Positions 10,805 to 19,045 are shown, counted from the stretch's first letter. The stretch is 64,000 nt of DNA from Alkanindiges illinoisensis (GCF_004377485.1 NZ_SNTY01000011.1:1-64000), one strand, 5' to 3'. Numbers and translations are program-made. Notes: generated by a model from the sequence alone, not told the origin.

Positions 10805-10998
10805 AGCATTCTCTTAACCTACTAATAGCAAAGGCAAAAAACTGCAATTTTTGCGAATAGTAGAGATTGGAAATGCAAAGCTAATCATAAAGTAAAAATA
10901 TTCCCCCATAACGATAATGATTTCAAACACTTAACCGATTTGCGAAAACCCTAGCAATTTTATGCCCGCTTAGGATTCGCGCACTGCTATTTACCTGC
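10805..10998 (-). promoter_or_regulatory. CRISPR leader
   Basis: The AT-rich 194 bases between the cas2 stop codon and the newest repeat act as leader by position: promoter for the pre-crRNA and recognition site for Cas1-Cas2 integration. Directly beside the array is an inverted repeat, GCAAAAA ... TTTTTGC, at 10834-10854. No ORF is present. Confidence 0.85.
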
Positions 10999-11292
10999 TT
11001 AAAAAATAAGTGGGCCGTTTAAGTCAAATGCTGGTTTTGCCCCAATATGTTCAACCCGATGCTCCCAGTTGCTGCCTAGGTAGTAGAACCGCAGGCTATC
11101 TAAGGATTCATCCATGACGTTGAGTAACCGACTTTTAAGGCTCACCCATTGAGCAGGGTCAACCTCAATTTCAAATACTGAGTATTGCACCCGCTGGCCA
11201 TAATCGCGACATAATTTTGCAATTTTACGTAGGCGCTTTGCCCCTGTTTCACTATCTTTTAAGCTCACATCATAAGTGACCAGTACCATCAT
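10999..11292 (-). CDS. cas2: CRISPR-associated endoribonuclease Cas2
   Basis: Small 97-residue protein of the adaptation complex, bridging two Cas1 dimers during spacer integration. The ferredoxin-like fold begins [10 protein letters not shown] with the conserved Asp8 at the end of strand 1. The C-terminal part ([16 protein letters not shown]) is typical of I-C Cas2. Last gene of the operon, 12 bp after cas1, with GGAG upstream. The initiator could be either of two tandem ATG codons. Confidence 0.96.
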   Translation of the reverse strand: MMVLVTYDVSLKDSETGAKRLRKIAKLCRDYGQRVQYSVFEIEVDPAQWVSLKSRLLNVMDESLDSLRFYYLGSNWEHRVEHIGAKPAFDLNGPLIF

Positions 11293-11304
11293 TACAGCAT
11301 TCTC

Positions 11305-12336
11305 CTATTTCCATAAAAATGGAATATAGCTGTCTACATCGCCACGTAAATGACGCGCTAAAATTTGTGCCTGTAGCCAAGGGATTAAGCCAAATGGCAC
11401 AGTTTCTTCAAACCACGGATGCAACAATGTTTCCTGCTTACGGGCTTGCCAAGCCGCCAAAAAAGTTTTGCGGGCGTCATCTTTCAACGTGACTGCACCA
11501 TTTGGCCAGCTTTCAAAATCCTTTAGTAAAATTTGCTTTTTATTAATCAATGACAACACAAAACGGTCAATCATGGGACGCAATTCTTCAGCCATATCTA
11601 ACGCTAAGGATGGGCGACCTGGCCTTAACTGATGCAAGAAACCACATGCCGGGTCTAGGCCTGTTGTTTCTAGAGCCGAACGATAATCATGTGTTAGTAA
11701 GGTATAACTAAATGATAATAACGCATTGACAGGATCTTTTGGTGGACGTCGCTGACGGTTTAAAAATTCAAATTCCTGCTGGCGAATTAGATGAGAGAAC
11801 ACACCAAAATAAACTGTAGCGGCCTCGCCTTCTCGCCCCATGAGCTCATCAATACTGGCACAATCAACCAATTGCCCAAGACACCGCGTCATGCGCTTAT
11901 CCGCATATTCGAGCTGGGCAATATCTATACTGTTAAGCTGCTCGGCATAATCACGTAGATAGCGCCGTATTACTGCACGCTGGTTATAAAGTTTGCCACT
12001 TAGCATACTCTGTGCAATCAAAATACTGCTGGTTGAGCTATGAGCAGTGAGATGCTGCCTGCGCCTGAGCAATACATTGCCACTGACCGCGCCTTCTACC
12101 CGCGCCAGAAATTTTCCAAACTGGTTAAGCAAGGTAATAGTTATACCGTTTTTAGCGCAATGCTCCATTAAATAAGGCGAAATAGTAATCTGGCCAAAAC
12201 ACACCAGCCCCTCTAGCTTATGGATAGGCACGCGTGCTTTGGTTTCATCACCCAGCTTCATTACCAGATTTTCACCATCCTTATGAATCCATGCACCCTG
12301 AGTTTGCACGTAGATGGTATTTCTCAATGGTCGCAT
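11305..12336 (-). CDS. cas1: CRISPR-associated integrase Cas1 (type I-C)
   Basis: Integrase that inserts new spacers at the leader end. The 343-residue protein has the N-terminal beta domain (1-80) and the alpha-helical catalytic domain. Metal-binding residues are in context: Glu169 in GREGEAA, His235 in GFLHQLRPGR and Asp247 in SLALDMAEELRP. All are intact, so the locus should be adaptation-competent. It begins 13 bp after cas4 with AGGGA before the ATG. Confidence 0.97.
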   Translation of the reverse strand: MRPLRNTIYVQTQGAWIHKDGENLVMKLGDETKARVPIHKLEGLVCFGQITISPYLMEHCAKNGITITLLNQFGKFLARVEGAVSGNVLLRRRQHLTAHSSTSSILIAQSMLSGKLYNQRAVIRRYLRDYAEQLNSIDIAQLEYADKRMTRCLGQLVDCASIDELMGREGEAATVYFGVFSHLIRQQEFEFLNRQRRPPKDPVNALLSFSYTLLTHDYRSALETTGLDPACGFLHQLRPGRPSLALDMAEELRPMIDRFVLSLINKKQILLKDFESWPNGAVTLKDDARKTFLAAWQARKQETLLHPWFEETVPFGLIPWLQAQILARHLRGDVDSYIPFLWK

Positions 12337-12349
12337 TTAATTTCCCTAT

Positions 12350-12967
12350 TTATTCTGCCTGTAAGTGCTTAGCTAACCATAAACTCGCTGATTTTTTAAA
12401 TTTTTTTGGATGGCATAATTCAATCAACGAACAGGCGCGACATTTTTTACTGTCGAATATAGCGGCTGGTGTGCTGCCGGTTTTCACAATCTCACGGCAG
12501 GCCTGAATGGTATTTAGAGTTAAGTCCTGCAGTTGCTGGTCAAACTCTATATTTTGCCGCCTGCGAGTTTCTCCATAAAATAATGCACCCTGAGGAATAA
12601 CCACATTCTGCATTTCTTCCAGGCATAAAGCTTGCGCACAAAGTTGTACTTCATCCGCCTGATGCGATTTGGGCTTGCCGCGCTTATACTCAATTGGATA
12701 AGGCAACTCGGAACCATCAGGTTGCCGATGAAACTCAACCACATCGGCTACCCCTTCGATACCTAGTCTTTCTGAGGCTAAAGGCAATGCCCACGCCGTA
12801 CGGATTTTGCCGCGTTTTTGCTGATCCTGCTGATTAACCCGCTGATGCAATACCTGACCTGACGCAGTAAAATAATTTTCTGTCCAGATATCTTCAAGTT
12901 CGATTAGCGCAAACTGGCGTGGACAGTATAAATAATGCTGCAAGCGCGATAGATAAATGGTTTCCAT
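12350..12967 (-). CDS. cas4: CRISPR-associated exonuclease Cas4
   Basis: RecB-family nuclease with a [4Fe-4S] cluster that trims prespacers and selects those with a PAM. The 205-residue protein shows the four cluster cysteines: Cys15 (YCPRQ) near the N-terminus and Cys176, Cys179 and Cys185 (CRAC-x5-C) near the C-terminus. The nuclease motif VVEF ... PIEYKRGKPK lies between. It is separated from cas7c by 68 bp that contain a strong hairpin. SD AAGGA is 8 bases before the ATG. Confidence 0.95.
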   Translation of the reverse strand: METIYLSRLQHYLYCPRQFALIELEDIWTENYFTASGQVLHQRVNQQDQQKRGKIRTAWALPLASERLGIEGVADVVEFHRQPDGSELPYPIEYKRGKPKSHQADEVQLCAQALCLEEMQNVVIPQGALFYGETRRRQNIEFDQQLQDLTLNTIQACREIVKTGSTPAAIFDSKKCRACSLIELCHPKKFKKSASLWLAKHLQAE

Positions 12968-12991
12968 ACCATGTGTCCTTTTAAACTAAAA

Positions 12992-13032
12992 TAAACCCTG
13001 CCCATTAGAATCTCATTTATAGGCAGGGTTTA
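12992..13032 (-). terminator. Intra-operon hairpin between cas7c and cas4 (possible attenuator)
   Basis: Perfect 11-bp inverted repeat TAAACCCTGCC (12992-13002) / GGCAGGGTTTA (13022-13032) with a 19-base loop, starting 4 bases after the cas7c stop. On the minus strand it is followed by TTTTAG rather than a long U-tract, so it could be a weak terminator, a processing site or a 3'-end stabiliser. It sits between interference genes (cas5c-8c-7c) and adaptation genes (cas4-1-2). Confidence 0.6.
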
Positions 13033-13035
13033 AAT

Positions 13036-13908
13036 TTATAGCCGCTCGATAATTTCTACCCCTTCTGGTTTGCCTGCATGGTCAACTGTGATGTTGTAAT
13101 CGGTATAGGCACGCGTACTCTCCACACCTTCTTTGCGCTCAACTTTGACACGCTCAAAAAGCTGATGTGCAGGCGCATTGCCTAACTTGCTTTCATGTTT
13201 AAATATCACAAGTTTTCGTGTGGTCATCTCGCCTCTTGCCGCAGAACGATCATGCTCAAACATCTGCTCTAAAGCCTGCCAAAATATTTCCAAGTCATTT
13301 TCGCTAAAACCTGTTCGCTCCGCCAATGGAGCAGAAATAAAGCCATGCATTTCATACAAGCCATAAGGAATAATATGCTTGCGCCCCATTGTCCGCTCTT
13401 TGTCGGCATCCTTTTCATTGGTGACCGCCATACGGGTAATTGAAATTTCAAGCGGCACTATAGGGTCAATTGACCGCGCAAAAGCTAGTTGAACCGCGCC
13501 ACGCACTTGGCCAGTGTTTACCTCAGTCGTCATTACTGCACCGAAAGTCCGCACATCAAAAAAATGGTCACACATAAACTTAGTTAGGGCTTTTGCCTTG
13601 TCGGCATCTTTAGGCAGTTTTTTTGTTTTGGTATCTGGTTCAAGGCCTAATGCCTCGTAAGCTTTCTTATTAAAGTTATTAAGTACCGCCTTTTCCTGCA
13701 TATAGATGGCGTAACCTTGTTGGTCATCCTGCGTTAATTCAACAAAGTTCCGTACCTTGCGTTTGATACAAACATCTGTAACCAGTCCCTGATTAGTTTC
13801 AGGATCCAGGCGCGCCATGTTACCGGCATCAGGATCACCATTGGGATTACCGTTGGTAACATCAAATAATAGAACAAAATCGTAGCGGTTGGTAATGGCA
13901 GTCATCAT
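13036..13908 (-). CDS. cas7c: Type I-C Cascade backbone subunit Cas7c (Csd2)
   Basis: RAMP-fold protein that polymerises along the crRNA spacer to form the Cascade backbone. The 290-residue length and the N-terminal signature ([19 protein letters not shown]) are typical of the Csd2/Cas7 I-C family. Two tandem ATG codons open the gene after AGGA; the first is used here. It lies 41 bp downstream of cas8c and upstream of the hairpin before cas4. Confidence 0.96.
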   Translation of the reverse strand: MMTAITNRYDFVLLFDVTNGNPNGDPDAGNMARLDPETNQGLVTDVCIKRKVRNFVELTQDDQQGYAIYMQEKAVLNNFNKKAYEALGLEPDTKTKKLPKDADKAKALTKFMCDHFFDVRTFGAVMTTEVNTGQVRGAVQLAFARSIDPIVPLEISITRMAVTNEKDADKERTMGRKHIIPYGLYEMHGFISAPLAERTGFSENDLEIFWQALEQMFEHDRSAARGEMTTRKLVIFKHESKLGNAPAHQLFERVKVERKEGVESTRAYTDYNITVDHAGKPEGVEIIERL

Positions 13909-13949
13909 TGCTTCCTGAATTGAATTATAAAAATAGTTTCGATTGGAGA

Positions 13950-14387
13950 TTACTCTTCGGTATTATTCATACCGTCATTCACAGGAAGTGATTCGGCCAT
14001 CTCATTTTTGACTTCCTCGCCTTCCTTGGTTTTGATAGTTTTCGTCCACTTTTGATGATAATAACCAATAGCAAAGCGGCCCTGGTCATTCATGTTTAAA
14101 CTTTTTGGCCAGCTTGTACTCAAGCCTTGTTCAATATCGCCAATTTGCCAGTCAAAAAAACTGGATAATCCCGGATTTTCCTTGCGTATCTTGCCCAAAT
14201 GGTTAGCAGCATTTCGAAGTAGCATCGGAAAAATAGATGCGGGCGTTGCTGAGGCTGCTCCCCAATAACGGTCGCGTATAGTCGCGTTCACGCTATCTCC
14301 AAGCGCTTTACGCTGAATACTTTCTAATACAGCAAATAACCGCCCCAGTCGGTAGGCCGGATTGGTTTCGGTCACATCTAGGCTCAT
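13950..14387 (-). CDS. cas11c: Cas11c small subunit from an internal start within cas8c
   Basis: In type I-C systems the small Cascade subunit is known to be translated from inside cas8c. Here an in-frame ATG at 14385-14387 (Met470 of Cas8c) follows a near-perfect Shine-Dalgarno, AAGGAG, at 14394-14399 with 6-base spacing, far stronger than expected inside a coding region. The product would be 145 residues beginning [20 protein letters not shown], within the size range of Cas11c proteins. What I see is the signal; its use is inferred from the family. Confidence 0.85.
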   Translation of the reverse strand: MSLDVTETNPAYRLGRLFAVLESIQRKALGDSVNATIRDRYWGAASATPASIFPMLLRNAANHLGKIRKENPGLSSFFDWQIGDIEQGLSTSWPKSLNMNDQGRFAIGYYHQKWTKTIKTKEGEEVKNEMAESLPVNDGMNNTEE

Positions 14388-15794
14388 AGGTATCTCCTTA
14401 TGGTTTTTTGTTTGTAGATCAAACTGCTGGCTTAAGCGGGCAGCGCGGTTAATTACTGCCTTGCACAGTGCCACACGCAAGCTAGTAATTTGCCCATCAC
14501 TACGCATCCGCAGTAGCAGTTGTGCCAATAAACTTTGTGGATAGCGTTGCCCAGTAAAAATAGCTCTTGCTAAATCGCCAGCAAGTAGAGGGGAAACATC
14601 ATCGAATTTAGGTTTCTGTCCTGCACGGTGCGGAACAGTAGCCAGCGTAAGTGAAGCTATGCTTGGTGGCGTCCGCCACGGGATAGGCTCCAGATATAAA
14701 TCCTGATAATGCTCGGAGATTCTTTCGCTTAACTGTCCAAGCGTAGACTGCTGCCAGAAGCGGACGCTGATACGGGCTGCATTAGGAGATAAACCCAAAA
14801 TATAAAACCGAGTATATGGGTCTAGATCGGGTCGTATAGCTGATAAAGGTCTACCACTAGCAATTTGTTTAATTAAACCAGAAAGACTTTGCGTTTCCTG
14901 CTCATCAGTTGGTGGCGGAGGTGCAAATAATGCAGCAACGAATAGTTCTGCTTGTTCAGCCTGACTTGCATTATTAGCCTCCGCCCAAAATACGGTAACC
15001 GCATCACCGATCTTTAGACGTTGCTGATTTCCTTCACTGCGCCGTAGTAAATAGTTCAATGCTATTGTATAGGCAAAGGTAGCTTGCTCGCTCATAGGTG
15101 AGTTTTCACCCTGCGTTTTTCCAAACGATTCGAACGAGTTTTTATTAAACGAAACAATCATTGCACCAGATGATTGCCCTCCGTCCACGCCCTTTATTGC
15201 TGGATGCAGACGTGCTAATGGAGCTTGCCTACCACTAACTAAACACTGCCCAATCACAGAAGTTTCTTCGGCCTGCAAACTAGCCCAGATGTCTTTAGCT
15301 ATTGGCCTATCATGCAAATATAGGGTTTCACCTTCCAGACGAAACACTACATTTTTATCGATTAGTTCCTCTGTAAAGGGTTGAATAACAGGATGCGTCG
15401 TATAGTGCTCAGGTTGCCATTCTTGTAAAAAACTCACCAAAGCCTGTAAGCCCAAATCTTCATTTTGTGCCAGAGCATTAAAATGTAAATTTTTAAAGTT
15501 CTGATGCTCTTCCTGACTACGCTTACTGGTCGTGCTTACTCCTAACACATAAGCAGTTTTATCCCATAAAAAGTTGGACTTAATCCCAACTGTACGAGTT
15601 TGGCCTTGTGGCGCAATTAGTTCTAAGGCCGAGCGGCGTTTATCAGGTAAACGTAAATCATTGATCGCTGCTAATTCTCCTGCCTGATTTAATATTAGAC
15701 AAAAATCAATTTTGGCAACTGCGTAACCCCTAGTGGCGACCTTTCCCTGTTCGTTTAATCGCTCATATAGATCATTTAGTTTTTGTAATATCAT
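13950..15794 (-). CDS. cas8c: Type I-C Cascade large subunit Cas8c (Csd1)
   Basis: Large subunit that recognises the PAM and recruits Cas3. The 614-residue length is normal for Csd1. The first ATG overlaps the cas5c stop in an ATGA arrangement, so translation is coupled. The last 145 residues are probably also made separately as Cas11c from an internal start (see 13950-14387). The frame is intact throughout. Confidence 0.95.
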   Translation of the reverse strand: MILQKLNDLYERLNEQGKVATRGYAVAKIDFCLILNQAGELAAINDLRLPDKRRSALELIAPQGQTRTVGIKSNFLWDKTAYVLGVSTTSKRSQEEHQNFKNLHFNALAQNEDLGLQALVSFLQEWQPEHYTTHPVIQPFTEELIDKNVVFRLEGETLYLHDRPIAKDIWASLQAEETSVIGQCLVSGRQAPLARLHPAIKGVDGGQSSGAMIVSFNKNSFESFGKTQGENSPMSEQATFAYTIALNYLLRRSEGNQQRLKIGDAVTVFWAEANNASQAEQAELFVAALFAPPPPTDEQETQSLSGLIKQIASGRPLSAIRPDLDPYTRFYILGLSPNAARISVRFWQQSTLGQLSERISEHYQDLYLEPIPWRTPPSIASLTLATVPHRAGQKPKFDDVSPLLAGDLARAIFTGQRYPQSLLAQLLLRMRSDGQITSLRVALCKAVINRAARLSQQFDLQTKNHKEIPMSLDVTETNPAYRLGRLFAVLESIQRKALGDSVNATIRDRYWGAASATPASIFPMLLRNAANHLGKIRKENPGLSSFFDWQIGDIEQGLSTSWPKSLNMNDQGRFAIGYYHQKWTKTIKTKEGEEVKNEMAESLPVNDGMNNTEE

Positions 15795-16465
15795 TGTAGT
15801 GTCTCCCCAAATGGAGGCACATTCAACACACCATCTTCAAGCCGGGCACGAAAAAAGCGGGCTTGATGCTTATTTTTATAATCTATGTCCCATAGCATAT
15901 AGCCGAGGTCTTTGTTGCGATCGAGTTCAGGCAGGCTACTTTTTGGAATATCGGCTACTTGGTCAATCCATTCAAAATAAGCCGGGAATTCTCGATTCCC
16001 TAGACAAGGCTGCTGAAAGCATTGACCTTTTTGTGCCCGACGCTTAAAAGTTTCAAAGTGTTTGTTGAGGTTATCGTCTGCACCTGCCTGCTTTGTCATT
16101 TCAAAGGAGGCCTCAATCACATAAACAACTTGACGTAGTACTGTCGCAGCACGCTGTTGCCGGTCCTCATCAATAAATGTAACAGCCTCAGCAAGATTAC
16201 CCGTCTTTTGTGCTTTGCTAATGCTCGTGGTAGCCAGCTTTGAACCTACCTCATTCCGCCGTATATTTTCAAATTGAATAGGATTTAAAACATGAATCCG
16301 TTCAATTACGTACCGAATAGCAGGTTTCCAATGTATGGCTTCAATAATTCCCCGTGCGGCTGATGGTGTCATCACATCATAAGATACTCGCTCAACTTTC
16401 ATCTCTGGGCGAGTAAAGCATGCGTTATCTCCCCAAACTTTTAAAATAACTCTTTTTCTTGCCAT
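15791..16465 (-). CDS. cas5c: Type I-C crRNA endonuclease and Cascade subunit Cas5c (Cas5d)
   Basis: In type I-C there is no Cas6; Cas5c cuts the repeat hairpin and caps the 5' handle. The 224-residue protein has the family N-terminus KVWGDNACFTRPEMKVERVS. A longer frame reaches 16543, but the ATG at 16465 gives the normal family start and is preceded by GAGGG at good spacing, so I chose it. The stop overlaps the cas8c start (ATGA). The gene is the first of the cas5c-cas2 operon, 200 bp downstream of cas3, and that gap carries a solitary repeat which Cas5c itself could process. Confidence 0.94.
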   Translation of the reverse strand: MARKRVILKVWGDNACFTRPEMKVERVSYDVMTPSAARGIIEAIHWKPAIRYVIERIHVLNPIQFENIRRNEVGSKLATTSISKAQKTGNLAEAVTFIDEDRQQRAATVLRQVVYVIEASFEMTKQAGADDNLNKHFETFKRRAQKGQCFQQPCLGNREFPAYFEWIDQVADIPKSSLPELDRNKDLGYMLWDIDYKNKHQARFFRARLEDGVLNVPPFGETLQ

Positions 16466-16527
16466 AATTTCCCTCGCTCTTTTATTTTTAAATTGCCCGT
16501 GCACTGAGACCAAAGCCACCAATGCAC

Positions 16528-16593
16528 TGGCTGTTTGCATCACTCTAACTGACGTTTATCGGTTTCAATCCACGCCTCTAAAAGAAGGCGAAC
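16528..16593 (-). ncRNA. Solitary crRNA-like gene: diverged I-C repeat plus pseudo-spacer (CreR/CreA candidate)
   Basis: A single 32-bp repeat-like sequence lies at 16562-16593. Its 14 bases GTTTCAATCCACGC (plus strand) equal the array repeat, so the crRNA handle GTGGATTGAAAC is fully kept on the minus strand. The stem differs in sequence (CGCCT/AGGCG instead of CGCACCT/AGGTGCG) but still pairs. No second repeat follows. The next 34 bases (16561 down to 16528) would serve as a spacer. They begin CGATAAACGTCAGT and match a site at 16641-16654 in 13 of 14 positions, with TTC directly before it. This has the form of the CreA/CreR crRNA-like regulators. Its expression is inferred. Confidence 0.75.
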
Positions 16594-16617
16594 TCAAACC
16601 AGCCTACCTATGTTCAT
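16594..16617 (-). CDS. Candidate 7-codon mini-ORF before the solitary repeat (CreT-like, speculative)
   Basis: ATG at 16617 is followed by AAC ATA GGT AGG CTG GTT and TGA, the stop abutting the first base of the solitary repeat in transcription order. It contains two codons that are commonly rare in bacteria, ATA (Ile) and AGG (Arg). Published CreT toxins are tiny RNAs or mini-ORFs with rare codons that trap scarce tRNAs and are repressed by a neighbouring CreA guide. A short frame like this arises easily by chance and there is no good Shine-Dalgarno, so confidence is low. Confidence 0.2.
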   Translation of the reverse strand: MNIGRLV

Positions 16618-16631
16618 TACATGCTTCAATA

Positions 16632-16661
16632 ATTTTATTCCTATAAACGTCAGTAATTTAA
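16632..16661 (-). promoter_or_regulatory. Candidate promoter of the cas5c operon with overlapping self-protospacer
   Basis: On the minus strand TAAAAT (-10-like, 16632-16637) is preceded by 18 bases and a weak TTAAAT (-35-like, 16656-16661). The guide match (16641-16654) and its PAM, TTC on the plus strand (16638-16640), fall exactly between the two hexamers. A Cascade bound here would block RNA polymerase. Transcription start would be near 16625, so the mRNA leader would contain the solitary repeat. Confidence 0.55.
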
Positions 16662-16665
16662 AAAA

Positions 16666-18951
16666 TTACCAATTACACTCCATTCCTGAAAGTAATAGTG
16701 GCTCACGGTCTGGGTCGAAACCCACATCAGTGGTATACATACTTCTGGTATCCAGCACCAGAAATTGCTGGCCAAAGCGTTCAGGCTGTATATATTGCAG
16801 TGCACCAACCTTGACTAAATCAGCGGCAACGCGTTCAGGTACGGACACGGTATAGACCTGTAATTGCCGTGCAATCTTGCCGACGCTTAGGAAAGTTGGA
16901 AGCGCTTTTAATTTCTCGATCAACTCTTCTGCTTTGGCATCAAACGGAACAATCACGGTGCACATTGTGCTTTCAATCAGCTTAAATTTTTGATCGACCC
17001 AATCAAATGGCAAACTATTAATTTTGCTATTTTTGACTTTAGTAAGTATCTGTTCCCGATCTAGCAGGCTGTTAGTACCTGATTCTTTTTGCCAGTAAAG
17101 TAATTCGAAATATTTACGTATACTTTTAATACCTAGAGGGTCTATTGCATAATCTGGCAGTCGTAGTATCTCTTGCATGGTTGAAGCAAAAGCTTGCAAC
17201 TCTGTTGGCATACTATGATCTTGGGGTGTAAATACCTCAACTAAGCTACAGGCTATTTCCCACTTACCTTCACGGTTACAACGGCCAGCGGCTTGGGCAA
17301 TAGAATCCAGGCCAGCATCGGCACGTAACACATGGGGAAAGCTAACATCTACACCCGCCTCAATTAATGAGGTAGAGATCACCCGACAAGGCTGGCCTTT
17401 CTCCAAATATTCGCGAATTTCCTGCAAAACCTGGCTGCGGTGTACTGAGCACATAAAGGTTGATAAGTGAAAACTTCCTTCCAGTGCTGCAATACCCCGA
17501 TACAACTCACGCGCCTGCTTCCGATTGTTTACTATGCATAAAATCTGCTCGTGCTGGCTGATTCTTTCGATAAGTTTCTCGTCATTTTGCGCACCAATAT
17601 GCTTAATAGTGACACGACGGAACTGTTCATATAAAGCTTGGGGTTGAATGTCAGCGGATTGTGCGAGCTCCCGTACATTCTCTAGGCCATCTAAAAAACC
17701 GTCTACCTTTCGAATTGCAGGTTGTGTTGCTGTGCATAGGACAATAGAGCAACCATAATTTTGGTTAAGCTCATCAATTGCAACCAAACTAGGACGTAGT
17801 AAATGAAGTGGCAGGGTTTGCGCCTCATCCATCACAATGACGCTATTAGCAATATTATGTAGTTTTCGGCAGGGACTGGTTTTGCTAGAAAATAATGATT
17901 CTAAGAATTGCACCACAGTCGTGATAATAATAGGTGCATCCCAATTATCCTGAGCAAGTTTTAGCTTAGTCAAACTATCAATATGAGCAGTCTTTTGAGA
18001 AATTTTGGCCTCGTTGAAAGCACTATGGTGTTCAATGATAGCCTCTGCAAACTCCTCATCCAGCGCCCTTCGAAATACACTTGCGGTTTGTTCAATAATG
18101 CTCGTGAATGGAATAACAAAAATAATTCTGCGTTTATTTTTTAGTGCAGCATGGTCAAGTGCAAATGCCATAGAGGTAAAGGTCTTACCTCCCCCAGTAG
18201 GAACCGTTAAGCTAAATAGTCCTGGTTCAAAAGCCGCATTTTCTCGTACAGTTTTAAGAATGACATTCCGCTTTTGTTGGATATCAGTTCGGTTAGGTAA
18301 ACCTGATAAGAATTGATCAAACTTTTTCTTAATAGATATTAAAGTCGGGTAATTTCCGCGCGGCGCTGGCTGTTTTCCCTCAGCCTGTAAAGCAAAAGCC
18401 TCTGTATCTAGCCGATCTGCATCTACTAAACTGGACAACAATATACGTGCAAGTAACATGAGCTGAAAATTTATTGCATCATTTTTTACTTTAAAAAAGG
18501 GGTTCATCTCTATTTTAACTGGTAGCAAATGCTCAATTTCAGATTTCCATTGTTCAGCCAATACAGGAAGTGAGCCTTCTTTTTCTTTATTCAAACGCCG
18601 CTCAAGCTCAGTTAAACGTGCTGTGTCCTCATGTATTCCATTGGCTAATCCAGCATGGTGGCCAGCAATTACGTAGGCCATAAGTTGCCCCAAGTTGCCA
18701 TATTTTTTAAATGCTGTTATTGCACCCCAAGTTGCATGATCAACAGATTTCGGATCACCCTGTAAACGCTCCTGAAACTCCTGACAATATTTCCCTAGAT
18801 CATGTAACAAACCAATAGCTTTAGCAAGTTGAGCCCAACCAATAGACTGGGCGGATTGTTCAGCTATTTTGCCTACCACTGTTAAATGATCGATTAAGGG
18901 TTGCCAATTTGTTTTATTAGGGTCTGAGGTAGAGTGGGCATAAAACTCCAT
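16666..18951 (-). CDS. cas3: CRISPR-associated helicase-nuclease Cas3 (HD + DExH, type I-C)
   Basis: Effector recruited to R-loops to degrade target DNA. The 761-residue protein has an N-terminal HD nuclease (His22, His50-Asp51 in GLLHDLGK, His98-His99 in GHHAG) and a superfamily 2 helicase with Walker A VPTGGGKT (about 250-257) and Walker B DEAQ (375-378). Both activities look intact. SD AAGGG precedes the ATG. Unlike many I-C loci, cas3 is set apart from cas5c by 200 bp with regulatory content, so the two may be transcribed separately. Confidence 0.97.
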   Translation of the reverse strand: MEFYAHSTSDPNKTNWQPLIDHLTVVGKIAEQSAQSIGWAQLAKAIGLLHDLGKYCQEFQERLQGDPKSVDHATWGAITAFKKYGNLGQLMAYVIAGHHAGLANGIHEDTARLTELERRLNKEKEGSLPVLAEQWKSEIEHLLPVKIEMNPFFKVKNDAINFQLMLLARILLSSLVDADRLDTEAFALQAEGKQPAPRGNYPTLISIKKKFDQFLSGLPNRTDIQQKRNVILKTVRENAAFEPGLFSLTVPTGGGKTFTSMAFALDHAALKNKRRIIFVIPFTSIIEQTASVFRRALDEEFAEAIIEHHSAFNEAKISQKTAHIDSLTKLKLAQDNWDAPIIITTVVQFLESLFSSKTSPCRKLHNIANSVIVMDEAQTLPLHLLRPSLVAIDELNQNYGCSIVLCTATQPAIRKVDGFLDGLENVRELAQSADIQPQALYEQFRRVTIKHIGAQNDEKLIERISQHEQILCIVNNRKQARELYRGIAALEGSFHLSTFMCSVHRSQVLQEIREYLEKGQPCRVISTSLIEAGVDVSFPHVLRADAGLDSIAQAAGRCNREGKWEIACSLVEVFTPQDHSMPTELQAFASTMQEILRLPDYAIDPLGIKSIRKYFELLYWQKESGTNSLLDREQILTKVKNSKINSLPFDWVDQKFKLIESTMCTVIVPFDAKAEELIEKLKALPTFLSVGKIARQLQVYTVSVPERVAADLVKVGALQYIQPERFGQQFLVLDTRSMYTTDVGFDPDREPLLLSGMECNW

Positions 18952-18989
18952 AGTTATTCCCTTAATTCATCTTTTCTTCACAATTACTA

Positions 18990-19017
18990 GTTTTATCACA
19001 TCAACCAGCTTTAGCAA
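18990..19017 (-). promoter_or_regulatory. Candidate cas3 promoter
   Basis: TTGCTA (-35-like, 19012-19017), a 16-base spacer and TAAAAC (-10-like, 18990-18995) preceded by TGA, an extended -10 feature, about 40 bases before the cas3 start. A TGACG-containing sequence lies just upstream at 19021-19031. Confidence 0.4.
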
Positions 19018-19045
19018 TATCTATACGTCATAAAATGTCGCCCAT

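Noticed and set aside
16610-16855. 81-codon plus-strand frame over the cas3 3' end
   Set aside because: Shadow of cas3; most of it is antisense to conserved coding sequence.
19021-19031. Second target of the solitary guide upstream of cas3
   Set aside because: The motif needs a gap to align, fails in the seed and lacks TTC next to it; kept only as a possible operator.
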